Below, piece by piece: positions 1 to 10,050 of a stretch of 64,000 nt of DNA (position 1 is the first letter of the stretch; the number at the start of each line of letters is the position of its first letter). The stretch is from Verrucomicrobiales bacterium (GTDB lineage: Bacteria; Verrucomicrobiota; Verrucomicrobiia; Limisphaerales; JAYPXF01), in NCBI GenBank assembly GCA_002715965.1, contig PBAL01000047.1, positions 22,282 to 86,281 of the forward strand. Direction: 5' to 3'. Made by a program: the position numbers and the translations under genes. The notes below the pieces were generated by a model. The model was given only the letters and a program-made list of their open reading frames with translations, had not been told where the DNA came from and did no database searches.

Positions 1-1
1 C

Positions 2-3000
2 ATCGTAGAAAACGGCAGGCCAAACGCTGTCATCGTCATCGCCAACGAGCCGTCCCGTTCCACCCGATGGGCAGCGAAGGAACTCCAAGAGACGATCGAA
101 AAAATCAGCGGAGCCAAACTGCCGGTCGCAAAGAAACCCGGCCCGGGCTCGAACCTCTACGTCGGTGAAAGCGCGCATACGCGAAGACTCGGAATCACGG
201 CAAAGGGCCTGGAACACGGAGCCTATCGCATCGTCTCCGGTCATGACTGGCTCGCGTTGATCGGTGACGACACGGACTTTGTCCCCACCGAACCATGGGC
301 AAAGAACAACAGTGATCGACGGAACCTGCAGGCCCGTTGGGAAGAGGCGAGCGGCCTGCATTACGGCGTTCCGAATGGTGGCATGTACAAGAACCGCGAA
401 CGTATGCCGGCCGACATCGCGAACACGGAGCGGGAATATTTCTGGGGATTCGACGAGCGCGGCTCCTACAATGCAGTTTGCGGTTTCCTTCGCAGTCTCG
501 GCGCTCGTTGGTATTCGCCGGGGCCGTTGGGTGAAGTGCTGCCCAAGATGAGTTCGATCCCCCTGCCCCAGATCGACGAAGTGACCAGCCCGAATTTCGA
601 AATCCGCCAGTTCAGCGTCCGCTTCGGAACAGCAGACGACGAAGTCACACGCTGGGTCATGCGGCTCGGCACCCGCAATGTGCACGGATTGATGGTCGCG
701 CACGGGATGCACACCATGACGCATCCGGAGGAACTCAAGACCAGGCATCCCGATTGGTTTGCATTGTATGGCGGCAAACGCGACACGGTGACCGGCAAAC
801 GTCTGAACCACCTGTGCTATTCCAACGAGAAACTGTTCCGTGAAACCGTCAAGTGGGCGCAGGCGCAATTCGATGTGTACAACTTTGAGGGCGTTTCCAT
901 CATGCCACCCGACGCCTACGGATCGATCTGCCAATGCCAACTTTGCGAAGGCAAACAGATCGACGACATGGGCTCCCGGGGCAAGCTGTCCAATCACGTC
1001 TGGGACTACGCCAATCGCGTCGCGAAGGAAATTGCCAAGACACATCCGGGCAAACTAATTGTCTGTTGCGCCTACGGTGCCAACACCGAACCGCCCACCA
1101 ACATCACGAAACTCGAACCCAACGTGCAGGTCGTCATCGTCGGCGGACGTCGCCCGCGTAACAGCCTGCCTGAGCAACGCGAATACATCGACAATCTCCG
1201 CGCGGGGTGGCTGAAGCTCGCCTCACGGCCGATCATGATCTTTGAGAACTATCCCTTCACGGGACGCGGCACCTATGTGCCCGCATTTGTCGCGCGCGTA
1301 AACGGCGAGAGCATCAACGCGACGAAGGGTCTTTCACGGGGAGAGGACATCTGGCTGAGTTTCCCCCGCTATCACAACGATCCGAACATCGGCTTCGATC
1401 ACTTCCAGATCTACTTCACTGCCCGGATGTATTGGGGCGGGACCGACGCCGACGTCGGCACGATGTTGGAGGAATACTGCAACAACTTCTACGGCCCGGC
1501 CGGTCCCAAGATGCGGGAGTTCTTTGACTATTGCGAAGCAAACTACCAGGCAATGCACGATGAGTTGGAACCCGTGAAAACTGCTCTGGCCCTGATCGAA
1601 GCAGCCAAGGCCAGCGTGAGGCCCGGCTCCATCCACTCCAAGCGGCTCGCACTGATCGACTCATTCCTGGAACGCCTGCGCAGCAAAGCCGCTCAACTTG
1701 CCCAAGGGCGCGGTCCCGTTCCGCGCGTGCGAACCGTCTGGGAACCACGCACGCCAATCGTCATCGACGGCAAACTCGACGACGAATTCTGGGTGCGACA
1801 TCGCAATTGGACCGTGAACCATCTGCGCGAACTCCAGATGGGTGGACGCCCTGTCTTCGGCACCTCGGTCCTCGCAGCCTGGGATCGCGGGGGAAACAAT
1901 CTTTACTTCGCCATACGCTGTGAAGAACGCCAGGGCGAGAAGCCCAACATCACGGCCACGAAGCACGACGACCAAGCGATCTGGTACGGCGACGTCGTGG
2001 AGATCGAACTCGATACCGACGCCCACAGCTATTACCAGATCGCAGTAAACCCCGCGGGCGCATTGGTCGATCTCGATCGGGGCGCAAACAAGGCCAATTG
2101 GTTCCGCTGGGAATCGCAAGCCGAAGTCGCCACTCAGATTGCCGACGATCACTGGATCGTTGAGATCCGCATCCCCGTGACCGAAGACGAGAATGATCCG
2201 CTCAACCAGGTCATCGGTCACAAGCCATCCTCAAGCCTGCCCTGGCACTTCAACGTCTGCCGCCAACGTGTTCGCGAAAACGGCACTGAACTTTCGGCCA
2301 TCTCTCCGACCGGCACGAAAGGCTTTCACGTCCCGCTGAAATTCGCCCACTTCTACGACGGACGCTCCCACGCCTTCGAAGTCGATGAAACCGTCACCGA
2401 CTTCCTCATCGAATTCAACAAGGCATCGAAGCTGAAGAGCCAACGCAAGTTCCCCGAAGCCATCAATGCGTTCAACGCTCTCGCCGAATATCCAAACACA
2501 ACCGACTTTCAAAAATCGCATGTCATCGCGGAAGCCGCGGCAAGCGCCCGCTCGATGCGCGATTACGAACAAGCCGAGAAACTTGCAGACCAAATCCCGG
2601 ATGAAACTTCTGCGAAGATTGCGAAGATGGAGAACTTCGCAGCCCAAAGGAAATGGACGGACATCATCAGCAGGTTCAGCGAAGAAGACTTCACCCAATG
2701 GCCGTTCACCGCAATCGGACAAGCCGCATTCGTTCGAGGCCGCGCCCATTCCGGCGCCAAGAACGGCAAACAAGCCGAAGCCGACTTTCAACTCGCACTC
2801 GAATACACCTCCGATCCTCGCACGCGCCAGAGCCTCCTTGGTGCCATCGCCCGGAATCTCGAACTCATATTGAGAGACGACGACCGCGCCCTCGAAGCTT
2901 ATCAGCAGATCGCCAACTCGAAATTCAACACCGGAGGTGCCGACTATTTTTCCGCTCTCCAAGGCGCGGCACGTCTACTGACCAGGCAGAAGCAATTCGA

Positions 3001-3208
3001 CGAGGCGCTTGAGATTCTCGACCGAGTCGAAGCGGAAAAACTTGGCGGCTCCTGGTCTGCCTCGCTGCTCCTCTCGCGAGCAGAAACCCTGGCAGCTTCC
3101 GGCCGCAAGAATGATGCGTTGAAAATCTATCGCATGGTCTTGAAGAACAGCGGAGCCAGCAAAGCCCATCGCGAGAAGGCGGCTGCAGCGATTCAGGGGG
3201 TGAACTGA
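2..3208 (+). CDS. DUF4838-type glycoside-hydrolase-like protein with GH67-like N-terminal fold, CBM9-like domain and C-terminal TPR-like repeats (5' truncated by window start)
   Basis: Frame is open from position 2 (IVENGRPNAVIVIANEPSRSTRWAAKELQETIEKISGAKLP...) into the 983-aa ORF. CBM9-like motif VWEPRTPIVIDGKLDDEFW; C-terminal helical repeats. Confidence 0.8.
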   Translation: MVENGRPNAVIVIANEPSRSTRWAAKELQETIEKISGAKLPVAKKPGPGSNLYVGESAHTRRLGITAKGLEHGAYRIVSGHDWLALIGDDTDFVPTEPWAKNNSDRRNLQARWEEASGLHYGVPNGGMYKNRERMPADIANTEREYFWGFDERGSYNAVCGFLRSLGARWYSPGPLGEVLPKMSSIPLPQIDEVTSPNFEIRQFSVRFGTADDEVTRWVMRLGTRNVHGLMVAHGMHTMTHPEELKTRHPDWFALYGGKRDTVTGKRLNHLCYSNEKLFRETVKWAQAQFDVYNFEGVSIMPPDAYGSICQCQLCEGKQIDDMGSRGKLSNHVWDYANRVAKEIAKTHPGKLIVCCAYGANTEPPTNITKLEPNVQVVIVGGRRPRNSLPEQREYIDNLRAGWLKLASRPIMIFENYPFTGRGTYVPAFVARVNGESINATKGLSRGEDIWLSFPRYHNDPNIGFDHFQIYFTARMYWGGTDADVGTMLEEYCNNFYGPAGPKMREFFDYCEANYQAMHDELEPVKTALALIEAAKASVRPGSIHSKRLALIDSFLERLRSKAAQLAQGRGPVPRVRTVWEPRTPIVIDGKLDDEFWVRHRNWTVNHLRELQMGGRPVFGTSVLAAWDRGGNNLYFAIRCEERQGEKPNITATKHDDQAIWYGDVVEIELDTDAHSYYQIAVNPAGALVDLDRGANKANWFRWESQAEVATQIADDHWIVEIRIPVTEDENDPLNQVIGHKPSSSLPWHFNVCRQRVRENGTELSAISPTGTKGFHVPLKFAHFYDGRSHAFEVDETVTDFLIEFNKASKLKSQRKFPEAINAFNALAEYPNTTDFQKSHVIAEAAASARSMRDYEQAEKLADQIPDETSAKIAKMENFAAQRKWTDIISRFSEEDFTQWPFTAIGQAAFVRGRAHSGAKNGKQAEADFQLALEYTSDPRTRQSLLGAIARNLELILRDDDRALEAYQQIANSKFNTGGADYFSALQGAARLLTRQKQFDEALEILDRVEAEKLGGSWSASLLLSRAETLAASGRKNDALKIYRMVLKNSGASKAHREKAAAAIQGVN

Positions 3209-3261
3209 TTGTTGAATCGGTTCCCGACTTGAAGAGGCGGACGTGTCGGAACATCTTTTGC

Positions 3262-3935
3262 TATTCCGTGCCGAAGAACGTTCAATCCAAAGTCCGGCTG
3301 GATTCACTGAGCCTGCCGGACGGCATGTCAGTCGATCGATTGTCCGGACGCATGGGATTGATGCGGGAATTGGACCAACAGGTTCGGCGAACGAAAAAGG
3401 GTGACGCGGTCGATGGTCTCAACACCACCAACAACAGGCCTACGAATTATTGACCGCCAGCACGACTCGAAGTGCCTTCGAACTGTATCGGGAGCCTTCC
3501 ACCGTTCGCGAGCAGTATGGCCGACACAAGTTTGGGCAAAGCACCTTGCTGGCCCGACGTCTGATCGAGGCGGGCGGGCGACTGGCGCAGGATCTCGAAG
3601 AACGCGGCCCCTTGTCCGAAACCCTCGTAGCCGTATTCGGTGAATTCGGTCGTACTCCCAAGTTCATCAGATATGGTGGCCGCGATCATTGAGGCGCGTG
3701 TTTTTCCATGGCCTTGGCGGGAGCGGGTGTCGAAGGCGGTCGCGTCATCGGCGCCAGCGATCGAGACGGTTCCTATCCCATAAAACGTCCGGTCCGTGCT
3801 GACGAATTGTCTGCGACACTGCATCATCTGCTCGGCATCGATCCTCATCGCACGTTCAACGATCGTCTCGATCGTCCGCTGCCCATAGCCAATGCCCCGC
3901 CGACGCGAAAGATCGTCGGCTGGTCAGTTTCCTGA
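3262..3935 (+). pseudogene. DUF1501 family protein remnant (frameshift, internal deletion, in-frame TGA)
   Basis: Frame 1 LPDGMSVDRLSGRMGLMRELDQQVRR...DAVDGLNTT, then frame 0 QQAYELLTASTTRSAFELYREPSTVREQYGRHKFGQSTLLARRLIEAGGRL, a gap, EFGRTPKFIRYGGRDH-TGA-GACFSMALAGAGVEGGRVIGASDRDG. Compare the intact DUF1501 at 11747-13138. Confidence 0.9.
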
Positions 3936-4048
3936 CTGCTCGCGAATCATCAACCGGCCGACAAATCGATGCGCGCAACACGAATGCCCGGGGGCGCAAT
4001 CTTCATCTTCACGGCTTGTTTCAGGCAGACGGTATTGTAGAAAGCGGC

Positions 4049-6379
4049 ATGCTCTTCCGAACATTGACACTGCTCATCTGCCTCGGCGCGATTAACCTTC
4101 CTGCCGCCGAGGTGAAGTTGACCGAACTCGACGACCGCGTTCGCGTTGAGATCGATGGACGGCTCTTTACCGAGTGGCGGCACCAGGAATGGCTCGGGCC
4201 TTATTTCTATCCGGTGATCGGACCGAATGGAGAAACGATCACGCGTCACTATCCAATGAAGGACGGCGTCGCTCATGAAGCCCAGGATCATGCGCATCAT
4301 CGATCACTGCGTTTTGCGCACAGTGATGTGAACGGTCTGAACTTTTGGTTTTGGAGGCTGGGGAAGGAACGAGAAACGTCCAATGCGGAGATCAAGTTGG
4401 AGAAGATCGAAAAGATGAAGTCCGGTTCGGTTGGTGAGTTTGTGCTTTGGAATCGCTGGATGGATGGCAACAAACTCGTGCTCCGCCTGCGAATGCACGC
4501 GCGCTTCATGCCGCTGAAGCGCCGGCAGGTGTTGATGGATTATGACGTCAAACTCTTCTCCGGTGACAAGCCGGTAACCTTTGGTGATACGAAGGACGGG
4601 GGGATGTATGTCCGCGTGGCCGGCACAATGAAAGTGCAGGCACATCGGTCCGAGAAGAATGGCCAGTTCAAGGGGACGATCCTGAACTCTCGCGGACATC
4701 GCAATGCCGATGCCTGGGGTAAACGTGCCGAGTGGGCAGATTACTACGGACCAGATGCCAGCGGGAAGACGGTTGGCATCGCGATGTTTGAGCATCCCGA
4801 CAATCTTCGGTTCCCAACCCATTGGCATGCGCGGACGTATGGGCTGCTGGCAGCCAATCGATTTGGCGCTCACCACTTCGATCGGGCCGCGCCAGGCGCG
4901 GGAAACTACACACTGCCTGCCGGTGAAAGTTTGGAACTCCGCCATCGTTTCTACTTTCACCACGGGGACACGAAAGCCGCGCAGGTCGCCGAACATTATC
5001 GGCTCTATACGCAGGCCTTAAACGCACAGGGCGAATTTGCCGGGGAAGTAACCGCCAATTCGGCTCTGCTCCAGACTCGGCTCACCACGACGGCCGGACT
5101 CGATGCAAGCGGTGACGTCCCCGGCGCTGCCGGGGTAGCGTGTTTCGAATACGCCACCAATCCGGATTTCAAGTCCGCCAAACGTACCGAATGGACCAAT
5201 GCCCAAGCTGACCGCGATTTCATCGTGCGTCACAAGTTGACCGGACTGAAACCCAGCACCACCTACTTTTATCGCGCCTTGCTCGGGAGCAATCGAAAGT
5301 TCTTCCGAACCGGCCCGACCCGCCAGTTCCGCACTCATCCCGGCGCGCAGACCAATCGTGAACTCAGTTTCTGCGTCGGCAGCTGCATGATCTACGAGCG
5401 CTTCATGGACGGCACTTCCGCCAACAAATTGCCGATCACCACCACTGACGAAGACCGGCGCCTCGGTTATCCCTCCTTCGCCGCGATGACCAAACTGAAG
5501 CCAGACTTCTTTGTAGGAACCGGCGACATCGTCTACTACGACTGGCCACGCACCAAAGCCCATCCAGCCGCCACCACATTGCCGGATCTGCGCAAAAAAT
5601 GGCACGAGCAATTTCGCTTCCCACGCCTCGTGGAATTCTTCGGCCAAACGGCATCTTATTGGTCCAAGGACGATCATGACTTTCGCTACGACGATGCCGA
5701 TCACACCGGACAAAAACTTCCTGCGCCACAAACCGGCATTGATCTGTTTCGAGAACAACTCCCAATCGTTCCAGCCGGCGACAATGAGCTACCGACCTAT
5801 CGGACACACCGCGTCAGCAAACACCTTCAAATCTGGCTCACCGAAGGCCGCGATCACCGCTCGCCCAACAAGATGCCTGATGGGCCGGGCAAATCCTTAT
5901 GGGGCACGACGCAACGCGAATGGTTCCAGCGGACGCTCAAGGAAAGCGATGCCACCTGGAAGATTCTCATCTCCCCCACCCCGATGGTCGGTCCCGACGG
6001 CGCACGCAAGAAAGACAGCCACGCCAATCTCGGTGGGTTCCAGCACGAGGCAAACGAGTTCTTTGCCTGGCTGAAGCGGAACAATATCAAGGGCTTCTTC
6101 ACCGTGTGCGGCGATCGTCACTGGCAGTTCCACAGCATTCATCCAAGCGGCATCGAGGAATTTGGTTGCGGTGCATTGAACGACGAAAACGCTATTTCAG
6201 GCGCCGCTCCCGGCGATCCCCGAAGCACCGATCCCAAAGGCCGAATCAAGCAACCTTTCAAGTATCCCGAGCCCACCGGTGGCTTCCTCCATCTCACCAG
6301 CCGCGAAAATGGAACGCTCCGCGTGGAGTTCCGCGACGACACCGGAAAAGTCCTTCACACCGTCGAAAAATCACGCTGA
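4049..6379 (+). CDS. Secreted fusion of a DUF6807 (PmoA-like) domain and a PhoD-like metallophosphatase
   Basis: Signal peptide MLFRTLTLLICLGAINLPAAE. N-terminal GPYFYPVIGPNGETITRHYPM...HHRSLRFAHSDVNGLNFW (DUF6807); C-terminal FRTHP..SFCVGSCMIYERF..PDFFVGTGDIVYYD..CGDRHWQFHSI (PhoD-like). Confidence 0.8.
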   Translation: MLFRTLTLLICLGAINLPAAEVKLTELDDRVRVEIDGRLFTEWRHQEWLGPYFYPVIGPNGETITRHYPMKDGVAHEAQDHAHHRSLRFAHSDVNGLNFWFWRLGKERETSNAEIKLEKIEKMKSGSVGEFVLWNRWMDGNKLVLRLRMHARFMPLKRRQVLMDYDVKLFSGDKPVTFGDTKDGGMYVRVAGTMKVQAHRSEKNGQFKGTILNSRGHRNADAWGKRAEWADYYGPDASGKTVGIAMFEHPDNLRFPTHWHARTYGLLAANRFGAHHFDRAAPGAGNYTLPAGESLELRHRFYFHHGDTKAAQVAEHYRLYTQALNAQGEFAGEVTANSALLQTRLTTTAGLDASGDVPGAAGVACFEYATNPDFKSAKRTEWTNAQADRDFIVRHKLTGLKPSTTYFYRALLGSNRKFFRTGPTRQFRTHPGAQTNRELSFCVGSCMIYERFMDGTSANKLPITTTDEDRRLGYPSFAAMTKLKPDFFVGTGDIVYYDWPRTKAHPAATTLPDLRKKWHEQFRFPRLVEFFGQTASYWSKDDHDFRYDDADHTGQKLPAPQTGIDLFREQLPIVPAGDNELPTYRTHRVSKHLQIWLTEGRDHRSPNKMPDGPGKSLWGTTQREWFQRTLKESDATWKILISPTPMVGPDGARKKDSHANLGGFQHEANEFFAWLKRNNIKGFFTVCGDRHWQFHSIHPSGIEEFGCGALNDENAISGAAPGDPRSTDPKGRIKQPFKYPEPTGGFLHLTSRENGTLRVEFRDDTGKVLHTVEKSR

Positions 6380-6387
6380 TATCCAAC

Positions 6388-7830
6388 ATGCGACCACTGT
6401 TCTTCCTCTGCCTGATCGCCTCAAACCTGTTCGCTGCCGAAGCGAAGCGCGTTTTTCGCGCCGGGGCTGCGACGAGCAACATCACCCCGAAATTGGGAAC
6501 ACCCTTGATCGGCGGATTCAATCCACGCGGCTCGACTCACATTCACGACGATCTGAATGCGCGCTGTCTGGTGCTGGATGACGGGGAGACCAAGCTGGCC
6601 TTCGCCATTGTCGACAATGTGCAATTCCCACGAGAGATCCATGACGGCGCAAAGGAACTGATTCATAGAGCAACTGGATTGCCCAAGCAGAACATACTCA
6701 TTGCCGCAACTCACACGCATTCCGCACCCAGCCTGCGTGGGCCGAGTTACACCGTGCTTGGTGAGCCATGGGATGACTATCAGAAGTTCGTCGTCCAACG
6801 AATCGCCGACGGTGTCCAACGGGCATTCAATCAAATGGAACGGGCGCGCATCGGCTGGGGTGTGGGCGAGGTGCCGGATCATGTCTTCAATCGTCGCTGG
6901 CTGCTGAAGGGCGGGCAGAAGGTGACAAATCCATTCGGCGACGAAGAGACCGCCGTCATGAATCCGGGGCGTTATGTGAAACAACTCCTCAAGCCCGCCG
7001 GCCCCGTCAACTCGGCGGTCTACTTCATCTCTCTCGAAGCCACCGATGGTCGTCCGATCGCACTCCTCGGAAACTACTGGCTGCACTACGTCGGCCGGAC
7101 CATGACCGGACATGTTTCCGCAGACTATTTCGGCATCTTCAGCGAGCGCATGAAGGAACTGCTCGGACACCCCGGCCAGGACCCGCCCTTCGTCGGCATG
7201 CTCAGCAACGGGGCCAGCGCGGACATTAACAACAACGATTATGCGAACTACGGCAAACAACGCCGATACGAACCCTACGAGAAGATGCGCGAAGTGGCGG
7301 AAGATGTCGTTCAGGAAGTCCTGCGCGTGCGAAAGAGCATCAAGCATCGCGATTGGGTGAAACTCGGCGCAGCCCAGTCTGACCTCACCTTGAAACGCCG
7401 ACGTCCGAGTCCCGAGTTGATCGCCCGTTGTCGGCGTGTCCTCGCCAATCCGATTCCCGATTCAAAGGATTATCAGCGGGAAGCCATATTCGCCCGCCGA
7501 GCTCTCGATGCCGCCAAATGGCCGGAGACGACCAAAGCCCTGGCGCAGACCTTTCGCATCGGCGATCTCGGCATCGCCTCCCTCCCTTTCGAAATCTTCA
7601 CCGAAATCGGATTCGAAATTCAGAAGCGAAGTCCCTTCAAGGAAACAATCGTCATCGAGCTCGGCAATGGAGGCCTCGGCTACCTGCCTTCTCCCCGCCA
7701 GCACGAACTCGGCGGCTACGAAACCTGGCTCACTGTCAGCAGCGTCGAGAAAGATGCCTCCCCCAAGCTGGTGGATACATTAAGTGAATTGTTTTCGACA
7801 CTGAAAACCCGTCGAGACGAATCAAATTAG
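6388..7830 (+). CDS. Neutral/alkaline ceramidase-like secreted protein
   Basis: ATG at 6388 with signal peptide MRPLFFLCLIASNLFAAEAKRVFRAGAATSNITPKLGTPLIGGF; THTHSAPS motif. The listed ORF start at 5899 is an out-of-frame overlap with the upstream CDS. Confidence 0.8.
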   Translation: MRPLFFLCLIASNLFAAEAKRVFRAGAATSNITPKLGTPLIGGFNPRGSTHIHDDLNARCLVLDDGETKLAFAIVDNVQFPREIHDGAKELIHRATGLPKQNILIAATHTHSAPSLRGPSYTVLGEPWDDYQKFVVQRIADGVQRAFNQMERARIGWGVGEVPDHVFNRRWLLKGGQKVTNPFGDEETAVMNPGRYVKQLLKPAGPVNSAVYFISLEATDGRPIALLGNYWLHYVGRTMTGHVSADYFGIFSERMKELLGHPGQDPPFVGMLSNGASADINNNDYANYGKQRRYEPYEKMREVAEDVVQEVLRVRKSIKHRDWVKLGAAQSDLTLKRRRPSPELIARCRRVLANPIPDSKDYQREAIFARRALDAAKWPETTKALAQTFRIGDLGIASLPFEIFTEIGFEIQKRSPFKETIVIELGNGGLGYLPSPRQHELGGYETWLTVSSVEKDASPKLVDTLSELFSTLKTRRDESN

Positions 7831-7865
7831 TTTTGCCTCCTTATCCCAAAGCCTCGAATTCCCTT

Positions 7866-9824
7866 ATGAAAACCATCACCTCGTGCGTAGCGGCCATGAC
7901 CGTCGCAGGTGCAGCCCTCGCTGCAGAGTTCCCGGAAAACCTGAAGAAGGAGAACGTGGCAGCCTGGTGCATCGTTCCCTTTGACGCGAAGAAGCGAGGA
8001 CCGACTGCGCGTGCAGAGATGTTGAAGGAGCTCGGTTTGATGCGTTGCGCATATGACTGGCGCGCGCAACATGTGAAGGAATTCGAGGACGAAATCCTCC
8101 AATACAAGAAACACGGGATCGAGTTCTTCGCCTTTTGGGGCGGGCATGAAGAGGCGTTCAAGCTGTTCGAGAAACACAAGATTCATCCCCAGGTCTGGCG
8201 CACGCTTCCGAGCCCCAAAGGCGACTCTCAGGAAGCGAGGGTCAATTCCGCGGCAAATGCCATGGAAGCGCTCGCGAAACGCACGGCACAGATCGACTGC
8301 AAGTTCGGTCTCTACAATCACGGCGGCTGGGGCGGTGAACCGGCCAACCTTGTCGCTGTCTGCCGCGAACTGCGCCGACGCGGACACGCACACGTCGGCA
8401 TCGTCTACAACTGGCATCACGGTCATGGACACATCGATGACTGGGCGCAGTCTCTCGAACTGATGAAGCCCTACCTTCTCTGCCTCAACCTCAACGGCAT
8501 GAACACCGGCGCAAACCCCAAAATTCTTCCCTTGGCACAAGGCGAACACGACCGGGCAATGCTGAAGACAGTGATCGAAAGCAATTACAAAGGACCGGTG
8601 GGAATCCTCGATCACCTGAGCCAGTTCGATGCGAAACAAACCCTGCACGATAATCTCGTCGGCCTTGAGTGGTTGAAAAAGGAAATCACCAAGCCCGGCT
8701 CCGGCGGTCCCAAGCCCAAACCGACTGCAATCGCCAAGTCAGTTTCCGCTCCTCGACCCAAATCCGAACCCAAGGCAACCGCGTCCCTCGGCCCGTCGTT
8801 CGGCAAGGCCCTCACCGGCGGATTGGCCGTCGAGGGCAAACCCGAGTGGCGGGAACCGCCGATCACCGTCGAGTGCCGCGTGAAACTCATCGATGCCAAT
8901 GGATACAACATCCTGATCGCCAGCGACACCAAGGCATCGAAAACCCACTGGGAAATCTTCACGATGCCGCGTTCCGGCATCCTCCACGCCTACCTCCCCG
9001 GTGCCGACCCGGATCACGTCACCAGCAAGGTCAGTATCACGGACAATCAATGGCACGCCGTCGCAATGCAATACGCAGCCAATCGCGTGGCACTCTGGGT
9101 GGATGGCAAGAAGGTGGCCGATCAACCCATCACTCTGAAACCCAGCAGAAAAGTTATTCCCGGCGGCTTGGCCTTTGCGCGGCTCGTCAGTGGCGCTCTT
9201 CGACTTCGTGGAGCCATTGACGAGGTGCGTATCCGGAAAGGAATCCACGAGGACATCTCCAGAGTTTCAAAGATGCCATTCACACCGGGAGCAAAGAACG
9301 AACTTGGGCTTTGGAACTTCAACAATCTCAGCAGCAAATCCGCTCAGACCAAACCGACAGCTGCCATGCCATTTCCCAAGGCGCCCCTGGACAAAAACAA
9401 CCCGTGGTTTCGCGAACACATCAATCGTGACCGCGTTTACGATTTCTATGCCAAACAGGCACTTCACTACGGCAATATGGATGCCAAGGACGTCCCCCGC
9501 ATTCTTCCCGAGTTCCCCGGCATCGATGGAGGCGATCAAGGGCATTGGGGAAATCAAAACGACAAGGACACCTGAAGTGACGGTCGTGTGCACGACGTCG
9601 ACCATGGCTCGATGGTCAGCGGGGTATTTCGCGGTGCAGGCAAGACGATGGCCCGAGCAGTTTGCGTGTCGCTTCCCGAAAACGTAGATGCCGTGTTCAA
9701 CCAGGATAACCTGCGCTTCGAACTGGCGAAATCGATGAATCCAGGCAAGCCACCCGAGCCCGTCAGAAAGGCCAAATTCACCGGACCGTGGTCGTATGGC
9801 GCCGTTCCTCCCGAATTGGAATGA
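7866..9824 (+). pseudogene. TIM-barrel/isomerase-like + LamG + DUF6797-like protein interrupted by an in-frame TGA at 9573-9575
   Basis: ORF 7833-9575 ends ...LPEFPGIDGGDQGHWGNQNDKDT-TGA. The same frame continues SDGRVHDVDHGSMVSGVFRGAGKTMARAVCVSLPENVDAVFNQDNLRFEL to 9824, matching DUF6797 N-terminal organisation with Trp expected at the stop. Confidence 0.75.
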
Positions 9825-9842
9825 TCAGATGTATGCAATCGA

Positions 9843-9992
9843 ACCGCTAATTCACGCTCATCGACGCTGATGCTGGCAGCCTGATACTGTCGCGCGATCA
9901 ATGCCGCATCATCCTCCATTCAAGTAAGTCGGTTCTCACGGCAACGTCCCCCTTTGTTCCCCTTCCATCAGAGTCGATTAGCGTGAATTAGC
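9843..9992. repeat. Inverted pair of ~10-bp iterons (GCTAATTCAC type)
   Basis: gctaattcac|gctcatcgac|gctgatgct at 9846-9874 and, inverted, gtcgattagc|gtgaattagc at 9973-9992. Confidence 0.7.
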
Positions 9993-10050
9993 GCTTTCCG
10001 GCCGAACAATTCCAAACGCGTTCGCAATCGAATTCATCGGCTTGCAGCTG

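Noticed and set aside
2231-2962. 243-aa minus-strand ORF
   Set aside because: Antisense to the DUF4838 protein; no domain or independent support.
5899-6387. N-terminal extension of the ceramidase-like ORF
   Set aside because: Overlaps the PhoD-like CDS in another frame with Arg/Pro/His-rich sequence. A clear ATG plus signal peptide exists at 6388.
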